NCBI GenBank assembly: GCA_021018815.1
Contig: JAITYX010000049.1
Coordinates: 2,108,001 to 2,172,000 of the forward strand
DNA: 64,000 nucleotides
Direction of reading: 5' to 3'
Source: Talinum fruticosum
Lineage: Eukaryota; Streptophyta; Magnoliopsida; Caryophyllales; Talinaceae
Shown: piece after piece, positions 1 through 15,123 of the stretch
Layout: the number at the start of each line of letters is the position of its first letter
Numbering within the stretch: position 1 is the stretch's first letter
Program-made: the position numbers and the translations under genes
Notes under the pieces: model-generated
The model's database searches: none
What the model was told of the DNA's origin: nothing
Seen by the model: only the letters and a program-made list of their open reading frames with translations

Positions 1-102
1 AAGGAGCGCGGCAATGAGTTGCTGTAGCTCTTGCGAACGAAGCCTTGTTGCAGGCTCGCCTGACAAGAAAGCAGTACACACACTCAACACTCCACTGTTC
101 AC
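1..102 (-). CDS. SPK1: SPK1 coding exon 30 (partial, cut by window edge)
   Basis: Begins at acceptor TTGCAG| with [20 protein letters not shown] and continues [15 protein letters not shown] to the window edge. It joins exon 29 (GSVAVQ) in phase 0. About 50 further residues and the stop codon lie to the left of position 1. Confidence 0.94.
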   Translation of the reverse strand, partial: MNSGVLSVCTAFLSGEPATRLRSQELQQLIAALL

Positions 103-695
103 CTGCAAATACATCTACTTGTTACACCAAATCTTTACACAATCATGACAAGTCACAGCACCAAACAACGCAATTATTCTTTCTGTTCACTCTCAAATTT
201 GTTTATCTTTTCCTTTTTTTTGTTTGGTTTGGGGGGGAGGATAGCTAGGTTGGGATGCAGGAGTGTGGAAATCAGCCGCTCATGGAACATCTGATTAGAT
301 TACAGAAAGAAAGTTTTGGCCATGAATAAAAATATGCTCAAAAACCTTACATGATATTAGAAAATGACTGCCATGTCATTCTCCTGACTAGGAGAATGTA
401 AAGTTCTAGTAGACAAATTTTTGTGATTTCAAATAGCATGAAATTTGAAGGTCTAGATAGTTCAGCTGACATATTCGCCTCTTACAGAAAACAATCAATT
501 AAGGGTGGAAAAAATGCACTCAGGTTCAGCTAATTTCAGTTCGGATGTCCTCTAGTGAAAATTGCCAAAAGCAAAACCTTTACGTCTAAAAAATCCAGCT
601 GATTTTGGATCCGACATCCTCCAATGAAAATCCCAACATCAAAACCTTTATGTCCAAAAAATCTACTACTACTACTACTACTACGTCAATAAAAA

Positions 696-726
<31 letters not shown>

Positions 727-3700
727 AAACAAACGAAATGCCCAAAACATAAGGTATATAAGCAAAATATACAATGTGTATCAACGTCATGCTTAGTATA
801 CATCAATATCATATTCAATGCTCATATGTATTTAGTAAGCAATTTTATTATTAGTAACATATATGGTGGTCAATTGATTTATGTTTAGTAAGCATTAGTG
901 TTATGTTTGGTGAACATTAATATTATAATTAATGAAGAAAAAGATAGATAAGTTAAAATCTATAAAAATAACTTCTTGCAATACCTATTATGAACTTTTG
1001 CTCCATATATATTGATTATAATATAAATAATATTATAAACAATAAAAAAGAAGATAGATAAACAAACCAAACACTCAAACATATAGTGTATAAGAAAATT
1101 ATATGGTGTGTACTAATATTATATTTTGTATGCATCAGTATCATGTTTGGTGTGTGTAAGTAATATATTTGGTGTATACGCAAAATGACATTGCACATGA
1201 TGCCAGCAAGCAATGTATTAGTAGGATGGAAATAGAGCGACTCCCAGGTGTGCAGCATAAGGTGGTCAATATAAGAACTGCATATTGCTAGCATATGGAC
1301 AAGCTCAAAGGCACTCTCCTTTAAATGAAGAGCTGAGAATCAATCATTTATCACCACCTGACTCTATTGACAAGAAAAATGAATTATGGGTGGTGTAAAT
1401 TAAATATAATAGTAATAAGATGGTTAAAGTGTATGCTACTCACTTGAACTGCAACACTGCCTTGTAGTATTCTTTGCAGACTCTGGAGGCGTGGCAACTG
1501 GTCTCCTTCAGAGCTTCGAGGCTCTTCAAGCTCATTTCGCAGTGCAGCTGTTCGAGTTTCAATCATTCCAATTGCATTTTCCACAGGCGAGAACTCCATA
1601 GATTCGGATTTTATCACCAAAAGCCTATTAACAAGGGCAGGGAATGAGCCTTGTGTTTGTAGAACTGTCCTTCGCTTCCACTGGTCCTCCAGTCCTCCTT
1701 GAGTCTTCCCGTTTTTGGTAAATGGAGTGTCAAATAAAAAGCGATCAAACACACGAGCACGAACACTTCCAGTGGAAAGAGAGAATATTCTCTCCCTCCT
1801 GCTTCCTAGATCCTCATCTTCCATAACAGGGTCAACGGCGGTAATCTGCAGATAGCAGACACCTGGCTGCAACTCCTCTCCCTTAACTTGTCTAGAATCC
1901 TGAATGATGTGGAGCCTATGATTACCATCCATCCTGGATTCATATATATGACTCAGTTTTTCCATAATGTCACCAAGGCGTACATCACGAGGCTCTCTAT
2001 ACACATACTCCTTTTTATCCAACTTTCCGAACTTCTCACCATAAAAACCAACCCTATAATATGTAGCATCGGTGAAAGGTATTGGACTTGACTCCTGTTC
2101 AAGAATAGATTCATATATACTAGTCAGCATAGTGTGGCATTTGGCCAACTGTCCATAAGCCCTTCTACTCTTGTAAACTGGAATCACCAATTCTAGAATG
2201 CTGGCACAAAAGTGATAAAGTTCAGCCTGAGAGAAAAGCTTGTTGGCAAGCTGAAGATATTTCACAGCTGAATCGACAGTTAGCTTGGAAGCACCATATC
2301 CCTCCACTTCAGCAGCTGATGCCTCAGAAGTGATCTCGCTGTTAACCATTGGACATATTTTCCGCAGGGCAGCAACATGCTCTTTGCTCCAGACGCCATC
2401 ATTCCTGCTGACAAGAGCCTGCCAGAAATGTCACAGTTTTACCAACAAAAATCATTGAGTGACATCAGAAATTCATCAATCAGATTTGAAAATGAATACA
2501 AAATGGGCCCACAAATGAAACTTCCATCACCAAAGCTAAGAAATATAGATTTTCTTATGGCCATATCATATTCTTATTAAATGGACACCATTTTAACATG
2601 CATGATCCATCCGAAGAGCTCAAGAGTTGGTGTATTTTCAAAACACAGTGCCAGGGACGAATAAGATGTCTATACAACTGACATTATAACAAAAGTCTAA
2701 TACTGACATCCCACTCAATATCAACAGGCTTCTGACATCAACATGAAAAGTTACCTGCATAACGACACCAGCAACAGCAACTGCACACTGTGCAGCTTCA
2801 GCCCAAGATTGCATTTCCTGATGCGCATCACATAAATGAAGTAGCCACATTATGTGTAGATCTGGAACTGGAGCAAATGCCACAGCAAGTTTATAAAAGC
2901 TTTCAGCTGCAGCATATCTATCGATATTCATCAGAGGAGCCTGCTAAGAAAAGGCAGCAAATGTAGCTATCTGAGCAATCATTTTGTGTGCAAAAGGAAG
3001 AGATATCGGTTACAAAGTAATGAATCCTACCAAGAGTGAATGTTCCAGGCTGGCATCAAGGGCAAGAATAAGACTATCAGCTAGATGTTTAACTTCAGCC
3101 CAAGACCATTGACTTTCAGCAGGTTTTTCTGGAATGGAAACTAGAGCAGACTCGGGCAGACCACACTCCTTCAACAAACTAGGGCTTTTTCCTTCATCTG
3201 CCATTTCATCTAAAGATTTACGGAGCCGCCGTGCTTCACCACTCTCTTCAAGGGTTCCATCAGGTTTCATATGAGTAACCTGTACATCAGACATCAACTC
3301 TGACAACGTAATGGTCAACATTACCCTAAGCCTAGTGGTCTGCATGAAGTAACAGAAGGAGCTCTGCACAAACAAAAATAATCACCTTGAATCAGTCCAA
3401 CCAAAGTTAATGGTACATTGCTGATGACAGTAGAAGCATAAATACGACAATCAAAATCATACCCTCACAAGTATCTGGAGCCCAATCACAGCCCTTTCCC
3501 GAATGTTGTCATTCCTATAAACAGCAAGACGAAGAAGATGGAAAGCAATTTGCTTAAGAAAGCGATCATTTTCACGTGACATTAGTGTTGATCCATGAGA
3601 GTTGAATACATTGTTGAAAACTGGGAATAGAGCTTTCCAGAAAGTAAGAGGTTGATTCCTCGAGAAAAAGCTTGTGAATATGGAAGTAATGCAATCAAGT

Positions 3701-6700
3701 TTTCCATAATCTGTTGCAATGCCATGAGCTGCTGCAGTTGTGGAAAATTTTTCAGTAATTTCAAGTACTTGAAGACTCACAGCAGCACACAAACTCTCTT
3801 CCCAAAGCTCCTGAAAACCATTGGAATTTTAGTCATGCAAAAGCTACCCACAAACAAGAGAACAGAAGTTAGGATAAATATAATATCAGATCCTCCATGT
3901 TCTCCATGTTAAACTTTCTACCATAATAGATAAAAATTCTTGCTGAACTGATTCCTACTTCATTCGTTTGCAACATAGACAGTCATCAACACCATTAAAA
4001 ATTAACATCTAATGGAAATTGCCTCTTTACATTTCAATTGTTGGGTTAGACTTGCACAAATTTTCATCTACAACACCTTGTCCTAAGCAGGATTCAGGTG
4101 TATTCATTTAGTATCTCCACGCAAAGCTTCAATTTTTTTAAAAAAAAATCACCATGCAAAAATTTAGTCGCATGTGACCTGATGATGGTCCATGGTACGC
4201 TCCATGATTTATGTGATTTTCTTCTCATTAGAAGGTAGTATAAATAACATAACTTACCAGCTTTTGTCTCAATATTGGATGCAATGATTCTCTCAATGCT
4301 TGGGCAGAGGTTCCTATCCTAGAAGATTGCGCTTGAGCTAAGGCTTCTCGTAAGGAATAAGGTTGGCTTGGAGAGCTTAACTGAGAGTTCACTCTCTGCC
4401 ACAAGTAATTCTCTGGTGTTCTGTGAGGCTGCATTAAGTTTGCAGAAAGTATCAAAGAGATGGTTAAAGGTGCTCATTACAAACACGAGGCAACCATAAA
4501 TGAATGAAAGACAATTTTATGCTGGCACTAAATAAGCAAGCTGTTCACAGAACTGAAAAGGAGAGAATGCACTGAATTTACATTCAAGAAACATTAAACC
4601 TTACCTCCTGACGTGATGCCTCTGAGAGATAATTGTTAATTGCTGGAGACAACCTGTCTGAGTACTTAGGAGATGCAGGTCCGTCCGCAACAATACTGCG
4701 AGAACTATTTCCAATAATCATACCATCAGCTGGTCGTTTGTGCTACAAAAATTACAACTTTATTAGGCTGACTGAGAGCACGAGATGCAGGTCAATGAAA
4801 TGTCTGTCAGGGAGAGAATGATTTTGAATTAAAAAAAAAAGTCTCCTCCAATAGAACTTATCTAAAATCAAATTTAGCAACATAGGTAACCTGATCTAGG
4901 GGTTTAGAATGAAATTGGATGTAACAGAAACTTAGAAAGAAAAAACATTAGTAAATAGATGATTGCCCCCTACATCCTCTCTGCTTCCCACCATCAACCC
5001 AACCGATCTCCTATGCCACTGCATTCCCAGTTCTTTCTCAACCACCTCCCCCGGCCTCACCAAAAAAAAAAAAGGTCTTCTCACTCTTTCTCTCTCACTG
5101 ACACATCACAATCATGATCTCACCCTTCTCCTTTCTTGGGGTCACTGCCATCAGCTGAAGCACTGCCCGCCATCCCCTACACCAAAATACTCCACCATTT
5201 TCCCTCAACTTAATATCTGCACTCCAGAAAATATATTACAGCTCAACCAAGGGTACCAAAGCTTATGCCAGCACTGGTCAAGACCCATGCAATCCATGTC
5301 TACCGTACTCCCCACCCCCAGGAGGGTCCCCCAACAAATGTCACTACCATGAATCCCTAGCCAAAAAGTTGTTGCAGATTCCAGCAAGGCTTGACCTCAC
5401 TGACCAAAGTCATTAATTCCACCTAAGCCATTATCTCTAGTTCACACCTTTCACCATCAACTTTCTCTCTCTTTTATCTGAACTCTTCTGTTTAGGATAA
5501 CTGAATATTCAAATTTCATTCTCATTTTTACAAGTTGTCATCATTGAAGCATTACTTTGTAGGAGTGGTCTGGTTATTAAGGTTGTGCAACAGCAATATA
5601 CCTCTCATCCCCAACCTCCTGCCTTTGCAGAGAGAATTTGGAGGGTTGAACTGTTGAGGGGCCAAACATTATGTCTTATCTGAGTAATGAATCAATGATT
5701 ACATGTACAATTTCATTGGCAATAATATGATAAAACCCTTGATATTTGTTGCAATTCAAAAACTAGTGGCTGGGAATAAGAGGAGGGCCTATAGTGTTTG
5801 GTGACAGTAACACACCCTTGGGAGGGGAAGGAGGGTTTGGCTGTGTTTTAGGCTTTCCGATCTTGTTGTTTACTCCATTATTTTAAATCTTTTAAGGCCA
5901 AGGGGGATCATATTGTAGGAAGTCAATTCCAAATGGCAGCATTTTGAAATGAGAAGTCAAAGTCCCACATGATTGTTGTGTCAAGAAAAAGGTAAATCTA
6001 ACACGGTTGAGTTAGAACCTCAAAAAGGATTAGGCATTCCTCCAGCACTTTGAAAAATAGTCTTGTCCTTGCAATGCTTTGTTGCCAGGCTTTGATAAGT
6101 GAAGTATCATCCAGATTCCGCAAAATTTGCAAAACAACAATTAGGACCTCGCGTTTTCAGGTGCACTGAGGTTGTAAAAAACCGGCATTTCATCAAGTAT
6201 CTGCATGTACCAAGTACTGATGATTAACCACACAGAAATATCATACAACATATGAGAGTTGAAATCTCAAGGAAATAGATGATTGATTGCGTCTGATATT
6301 GATGTACGTACTATCAAGGGAAAATAAGTAATAATGAAGAGCAGAAAGAATCAAGGAACATTGTTCCTCTGCAAAAACTTCCAAAAATCAATCTCACCTC
6401 ATTGCTACCTTTGTAAGCCCCTATTCTTTCAACTTATTTTTGCTGAATTGAACTTTATTTCTGCTAATTTGAACTTATTGGACTGAACTCACTTACATTG
6501 AATTTTGAACTCATTTCTGAAGCGAAATAAGCTAAACTTATTTTTGTTAAGCAGAACTAACCTTAACTTATTTCTGTTCAACTGAACCAGGCTTGTTTCT
6601 ACTTAATTGAACTCATTCTTCTTCTTTTTTTTTTTTTTGTTGTTGAAGCGGCCGAGGGGGGTAGAAGAACAGGGCATGAATGACCAGGTGAAGACAGGAC

Positions 6701-9700
6701 AATGAATACAGGTTAAATTTCATGTTGTAAATCCCTCTTACATCAATCTAGAGTCAAACTATTCTCTTCTGTAGTCTTAAACAAGTGTAGCATTCTAAAT
6801 TGAATGTTGTTTTCAATGCCATATTTTCGCTGAAGTTTCTAATATCTTTTTTTACTAACTGAGAATCATGTCCTCCTTTGGTACATTATTTCCCAGCTAC
6901 TTTTGTGTTGAAAATAATTTTTAAAAAATTATTTAACACCTTTCCAAGGACCGAAAAACAGGAAAAAAGTGCAGCGTAAATTACCCAAGACTTTAGCATG
7001 ATAAGACTTCACAGAACAAATAAGCTTTGTTCTTGCTCCTTTTTTTTCTTTGGCTTTTTTCCCGGGGGTGGAGGGAGTGGGGGAAGGGAAGGGAGGATTA
7101 TGAACAAATAATCAGTGCTGCTTACCTGGCTGATAAGTGGAAAATACAGCTGAGCAATGTATAGTTTGTCTTCAGGCTTCTGGTATCGAGAATCAAACTC
7201 ATGCTTGCACATGAGGACAACCAAAATTCTAGCTGCCTACAAGTATATACTTAGTTTAAATCTACCAGTCTAATAGTCGTACCTATAAAGAGCACGATTC
7301 ATGCCAAAAAGATCTATTTTGAGGCGAGACAGCTAGACATTCTCTAAAGAGTAATGCATAGGGCAACTTACCTTCGCCTTTTGTGATGAATCATCATGAT
7401 CCAAAGTGAGGAAAAGCTCCTGTATCAGCACAGATGCAAGGTAGTTCCTGCAAAATAAAATAGACACACCAGAACCAGATCAAGTCACCATCACCTTTTT
7501 AAATAAATAGTAATCATCAGGTCACTATAAAAAATAAAAAAAAAAAGGGGCGGGGACTTGCAGAAATAAATAATGTATCAACATTCAAGTGATTCAACTA
7601 TAGAAAAAATGCAGACAGCTGACAATTGATGACCTGCACTAACATGACCTTCTAATTCTGTCACTTTAACAGTCGCAGTCTGAAACTTAAGTTTAGGTGC
7701 CTCTCACAGGAAATTTCTCAGGGAAAGCTCAAGTATTACTAAAAATAAAAGCATTAGTAAACAAGTAACCAGAGATCGATAACTGTGAGCACATATAGAG
7801 GTCTCAAAAATATAAAACTGCCCAGTACCATAGTAGTTTGCAACCATTAACATAAAAATTGGGGAGGGGGCCATTGAATTAGGGTTTCTCAAACAACAAA
7901 CACGACAAATGAATATCTGTAAATTATATTCCAGTGAAAAGTTATGCACTGATGTGAGAACATGCATGTCTTATCGTTCTTATATAAAAATCACCGGATA
8001 CCTAGAGATGAATCATATGTGAACTTCAATTTAAAGTAATAAAAATACATCAAGAAGATCTGCGCCTTGCAAGGTGAATAAATCATGTACCTATCTGAAG
8101 GGTCTCGTCCTGGCATTTCAACAAAAAGATCATGGTCACAAATGATCTGTAGATAGGTAAGCTTGCAGTCATGAAGAACAGATTGACATAACCCAGAGAA
8201 CTTATCCAAATACAAGGATACCTGCAGCAGATATTCAGATAAGTTGCATGACCATCCCAGCCCATTAACGACGACAGCAATTACAACATAATGCGTTAAA
8301 GGGAAAAGGAGAATTACTGTTTACAAGTTCATTTAAGCAACAGGGCATGTAAGCAAACAACTAGGTACCTATTAAATAAGTGGCAAACAGCTCTAGGAAA
8401 CAGATGGACCAAGTATGATAGCCAACATGATTATGTAAAGAGTTCAATTAAAATAAGTAAATCTATGAAACTTAACAAATCAAAAATAGAACTCGAAGAA
8501 AGAATTACTTCAGGAAACAATCATTTCTCACTAAGCACAAAGAAATCATAGAGAGGGAAGCATCGGACAACTACCCATATTTCTCCATTCAAAATTAGCC
8601 TGTAAATTTTTCTTTTTTTCTTTTGATGGAAATCAAATATAGAAACAAATAGAAACAAAGTAACAAAGAGACTAGCTTATGAACTTAAGTATGCTCAAAC
8701 ATGATATTTTTGGTCAGATGTACTTCACCAACTTGACATCAACCAAATCCATTGCATGCAAAAAGAGCAATGTAAAAGGCAGGTGAGTTCAATACGGGTC
8801 AGGTGTATTCAAGTTCGGGTAAAATATAGGTCAGGTGCATTTCGGGTTCGGCTAAAATAAGTGCAGTCATATATCGGGTTATACAGGTTTCGGGTTGACC
8901 AACGGGTTGAGACCGTCTTTTTGTCGATTATTTTTCTTTTGTGAATTATAAAAGCCCGACATATTTTTGCTTGAAATTGTCCATAATTTTGCGAAAAAAC
9001 ACAGTATTTGTATTTTCCAAAGAATATTAAAAAAATATTCAAACCTTTATTTCATCTTTTCTATTATACTAATTCACATGTTACACGTAGTTAAATTTGC
9101 TATCAATATTTATAAGTAATAACAATTAATATTACAAGGAGTTTTTGTGTATATATACTCCATTTAAAAACATATAGAGAAAGGGTTGACCTAGTCGGCT
9201 CAACTAACCCAAATTGGCCTAGTCGACTCAACTGCCCATTTTAAATTTGTCTTTGTCTTAATCCGACCCATTGTCCATCCTAGGCTTTATGGTTCAAGTA
9301 CACTTATAAGAGTTTGAAATAAATGAAAATTAGAGATTTACAATAAAACAAAGTTATTATTGTTAATTATAATATCAAAATTTTACATTATTATAGTAAT
9401 ATTAATTCTTTAAAAAAGTACATCATTTAATATGTGACAAGGCATATTCAATTCACCAAAAAAATTACTAGTATAATTTGTGCATCTTTAATATATCACA
9501 CCATTTGGATCCATACACTTTTGTTGAAATTTTACTATGTATGATTTTTCTATATAATGTTTTTTATATGAGAAATACGTTCAGAAATGAATGATATTAA
9601 TGTTTATTTATAAAATGATACTGCAATAACCATGTACCATCACTTCAAATAATGATATATAACAAATAATCATTACTAAATGAGTGACAAAGTGAAAGGA

Positions 9701-12562
9701 AAATAATATAATAGCATAAAACATTCAATCAACGAGCCACAAAGCTAAAATTGTTATTTTTATTCCCTTGACCCAAGCTGGTCGAACGGGTTCCGTCAGG
9801 TTTGACCCACTAATTTGCAGGTTTTCGGGTTTGGCTTTTTGGGGTTCGAGTCGAGAAAATCGTGTTCAAAACCCAAAATTTTCGGGCAAGTTCAGGTCGG
9901 GTTTTCAGTCGGATCAATTTTTTAAACCCCTAGCACATTACATATTAGGTGATATGGTTCAATATCGCAGATGCGCACAATTGTCTTTCCACTTCTAATT
10001 TCTAATTTACCGAAACAAATTAAATAAAAAGAAAAGAACCTAGATGCACGGAAATTTTCAAGATGAGGATGTTTACACAGCTAACCATTCACGTTTATTT
10101 TCAAGTGCTATTAAGGATAGCTCCTCTCAAAGCTGGATTCCAGGAATGTCAATTGGGATGAGAACGGAAGCACAACCTAAATACCAACTTTTTTTCTTTT
10201 CACATTGAGAAGAGGTGAGCACTTGACAATATCAGTGAAGTCCACTATAGGACAGACCAATTCCTCAATACTACTACACAACAAAAGAAGCAACTTTAAG
10301 CCAGATATTTTCTAGACATACTATAAAACTAAAATTATCATAGACCAATCTCATTCCTTCGAATGCCTTGAAAGAATCCAGTAGCAGCATGAAGCAATGA
10401 GATGTTGAAGTACAAGAAGGGGGAAACAATGAGACAGATACAAAAGCACGCAACGGATAGTGAAAGTGGGAAGTGGAACTTTAAAATCAACACCTGTTGG
10501 CTACCACAAGCACACTTTTGGAAATTATTGTACTTGGTAGAATTTGGAAACTGTCGTTGATAATGCAAGATTCCTTAATATGCAACAATACATTTTCTTA
10601 CTATCTCACAGAGATTCATTTGAAAATGGAAATGAAATGTGGAAACTTTTCCCCCAAAAATTCACTATATAGGATGAGAATGTATTGCTAATGATAAGCC
10701 TGAAAATTGCAAGTAGGCGTGTAAGGAAGCCAAGTAAGGTCAGGCGCCCTCGTGAGCCGGCTCACTAAAAGCTTGCCGAGTCGAATTTGTGACGAACCCG
10801 AGCTAATATTGGGGTTAGTAAGCTTGTCGAGCTTAAACGAGCAGAGTCCAAACCAGCCAAACAAATAACAGATACTAATCTTATGAAATTTGGCTATATT
10901 AGAATAAAGAATTCTATATTTAAATTCAGTAGTTCATGTTATTGGGGCTAGTAAGCTTGTTGAGCTTAAATGAGCCAAGTCTAAACCAGCCAAACAAATA
11001 AGAGAATACTAATCTGATGAAATTCAGCTATATTGGAATAAAGAGTTCTATATTTATATTCAGTAGTCATGTTATTATCTTTTACAAATTAGTGGAACTC
11101 TAATAGGATTGTCTGTTGTTAGTTTTAAAATTCTTGGTTTCTCTTCGATAATTATCTTAGCTGTATGAGAGCTCAATATGTTTTCATTGAGAAAGCGATG
11201 AAAACCTCATCGCTTATGTTTAGTGATGGGAATTTTTGTTCAAGTTTAGTACAGTATTGAAGTTAATGATAAGTTTTTAAATTATGGTTTTTGAACAAGA
11301 AAAACTGAGTTTTAAACGAGCAACTGTACCTACGAGTTCACACAAAGCCAAGCTTGAATTCAAGCCTTTGAAGAGCCAAGCTCAAGCTCAAACCTTGGCT
11401 GAGCCCTGACTTAATTTTTCCGATCTTGGCAAGCCACAGGCCAAACCCAAGTATGTAAACAAGCTCATAAACCGAGCTTTCAGCATCACAAGCTTGGGCT
11501 TGGCTCGGATAAAACATCCTTAATTGCAAGACAGCGAATCAATACATAAATATAATCCGCATGTATCAGACAGAGACAATGCTGGATTGTCCACATGGAT
11601 GGAAGTACACAGTCGCATCCCTCATCACAAAAAAGGAGGGGGGAACTCACACCTTCAAACTCCATAACCCTTGCTCAATCTTGCTCACAAAACCATTTAA
11701 GGTAAACACAATAACTACAAGCAAATACTCAATTCTAAAGCATAAAAACAGGGTTAAGTAATTCCAGGCAGAAGAATCATACCAACTCAAAAACTTGGCG
11801 AGGCTCAATCACAGACAGAAGGTCATAACAGAAGAAAGCCAAACTACTACTTAGACGTTTCGCTAAGCTCAGCCCTTTCTTGCAGCGCTCATGTACTTCA
11901 GTGATTAGGCAATCATACAGCTGCATGATGCACCTGAATACGCCTTCTTTCAATAGCATTGGTGGGATATCTTCACCTACGCCATTATACAAGATGAAAT
12001 TTAGTTCATTTTCATCACAATATTGATATCCTTTGGACTCATTTATGAATAGAAAGTAGCTCTAGCAAATTTCCTGTTAAACATTCATAAATGACACATT
12101 ATCTTTAACAGATATCTCTGCTATAGAGAATCTGTAGAACTGATTCACTCTAGGTGGGAGAGCAAGGGAAGAAGAGATCATAGAACTACAGAAGTAAACA
12201 AGAAGTATTGTGTAGACAAGAAACAGATCAGCTTTATGTCACACTTTTCTCCATTTCACACCTACCCTTTCAATTGCCCAAAAAAGAACTAAAAGAAATT
12301 GGTTGTACACCTTTTTTATAAGAACAATTGGTCATATTCCTACAACACCTCTTGTGCTCCAGGTTGTCAAACTAATCCGAACCCAAGATCTTTAGCATAA
12401 GTATTATACATCTCCATAGACAAGAAGTAAAAGATGTCGCTTCTACTGTGTTGCCTATATATTTTCATTGGTAAACTCCTTTTCAAGGCCCCCATTCCCC
12501 CTCCGTCCGAAAAAAATTCTAGCAGAATGATGTGGACAAGAAAAGGAAAAAAGAAATCTTTT

Positions 12563-12618
<56 letters not shown>

Positions 12619-15084
12619 TTCTAGGAAATAGCAGAATATTTGAGCTTTACTTATTTTGTTACTTTAGGAGCAATTTCTTTGAGGGTGGGGGATCTTAAGA
12701 TATTAGCTTCATTATATTTAGGAAAATAGCACTATGGTAATATTTTGATATTAGATCAATTACCCTGTTTTCAAGTTGTCCATAGCCTAAAAGTACCATT
12801 AATATGTTATGTTTAAAATTGATTTTGAGTTCAGCTGAAAAGGATCTCAATCAACTACCTCAATGCCAAAGAAACCATAATGATGGTTAGAAGACGGATT
12901 TAAATGTAGTGAAACCAACTTGATTGAGTAATCAAATAAAGTTATGCTCTTGTGTTATCTTTAAGTACCACAACAAATGCTAATCAATTACCCGACGGAA
13001 GGCTGTGATAGAAAAGACGAATTTGCTCCAAAGCCATTGACTTCACTATAAGCTCAAGGAAAAACCAAGACATTGCCAAGACATCATCATATACTGGTCC
13101 CACACGATATCCTTTCGCCTACAGAAACAAGGGACATACATATGAAAAATATAAACAAAAACAGCAGGGAAACGGTTAAAATGCTTAGGTATGGCAAGAG
13201 CAGTACTATATCAGCTAAAAGCATAAAATATTTCCAGACCACACACTGCAGAGTAAATGCAATTCTTCATCAGACAGCACCAGGATTATATGCTATGCTA
13301 CATGAATGGATTCAAAATGAGGCTGTTTCAACATGAAATCTCTGCACTGGGGAGGTTTATAGATTAAGCCAACCACATTTTCTCTAAAAACCGCAATATG
13401 CAATGCGATTGCTGCATTAGAGCACTTTTGCCATACCATATGCGTTACCACAATTGTGATCGAGACCACATTTCGAATCCTTGGTTCATGGACTTTTGTG
13501 AGGGGTATGGATTAAAAATGGGGTTGTCTGCAAAGAAACACAACAGCGACATTGGAAAGGTTTTGGAGCTGACCAAACCGTGTTTTCACTCCCTGAAAAT
13601 CACGATATGCTACACAATAGCCGGATTAGCACGATTCTGTCATACTGCAGCCATTACCGCAATTTGAACCGAACCGCATTTTGAATCTTTGTTAAGGGAA
13701 GGTGCAATGTGTTTGTCAATAGACTTTGTAGAACCATCAAGAATTTGGAGATGATATGGAGACTCATTAAATCGCATCATGAAATACATCTTTTCAAATT
13801 AACTCTGCTGGAAATATTAATTTAAAACTTAGCTCGAACAGTCCTATTAACTATAGCACATGCAAAAAAGATATTATTAATGTCTAAATCATCAAAACAA
13901 TAAAAGAGGCACCTCTGGAGTGGAGTTGTCCATCTATCAACCCAGTTAACAGTAGAAAACCCTGATAAACATGATGACAAAAAGAAAGAGAAGAATACTC
14001 CTGATTCAACTGCACTGCTCCAGACTAAAAACACATTTTCAACACATCTCAAATCAAACACAAATGCGATTCAGAACAGCTTGAAGCAGCTTAAGAAAAC
14101 CCACAGTTAGTCGTTACTAAATTATGTAAAATTAAACACCAATCACACCCCAAAACCAACATTAGAAGTCCATAAAAGCATCATCTCTGTAAATGCACAA
14201 GATAGCCCAAAGTATTTATAGAGAAGTATTCAGCCAGAATGCCGCTAAAACACGTGTAAAAAGCTCAAAACTTGTGGCTCCCCACTTCCCATCCCCTTGT
14301 CTTGTAAAATGATTTACCAAATCTAAAATGCAACCTCAGTATGTGAAAAGGAAAGGACTATCAGTTTTGCCAATTTGTACACTTCACCAAATGTTGCACG
14401 TTTAACAGTTATCAATCGGTTCATGGCTCAGGTACACAGTAGATCACCTAGTCGAGAATTCGACTCATACAATGCCCCCCTCTTCCCCCTAGGGATATCA
14501 GATGAGGGTCCATAAATGATTTTTCTTTAACAGATAGACCAAGGAAAGTTGCTTAGATGAAAACGAGGCCTACAAATAAAAGCCAACTAGCTGGAGGGCC
14601 AATCGCCACTTAACATTAAATTGCTCATAATGAAACAAAGGGGACTAGACTTTATCATGAAAACCTCTCTCATAAATAATGGTAAATGTTAGCCTATCTC
14701 ATGAATAATTAATGGCAAAGTAATAAAAGTTAACTTGTTTTGACTGGAAACCTATTTGTCTCATTAATACACAAGCAAAAAGTATCAAACGAAACATCCG
14801 AGGTTAAGTGGTGGAGTACTCACCTTTAGACCTCGCAAAATTGACCCAAGTCGAAAACCCGACCCTAACCCACCAAAAATTTTGGGTTTTGGACATGAAA
14901 AATTGACCCGAAACCCGACAATTTTCAAGTTCAAACGGATCAAATCAAGGTGGACCTGTTAGTTCACCAGCTTGAAAATTCGAGGGAAGTGGATAAAATG
15001 AAGATTGGACCAACAAATGAGAGCTGGAGCCCAAAAAGCCCAAGCTGCAAAGACTAAACAAAACCCTAAAACTCTAGGAGCTAG

Positions 15085-15123
<39 letters not shown>

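Noticed and set aside
605..796. Frames on both strands across ACT and GAA repeats
   Set aside because: Poly-Thr/Arg and poly-Leu/Val translations of microsatellites, not genes.
1384..1443. Continuation of exon 29 beyond GSVAVQ
   Set aside because: Past the GTGAGT donor the translation (VSSIHFNH...) loses SPK1 similarity, while exon 30 resumes it in phase.
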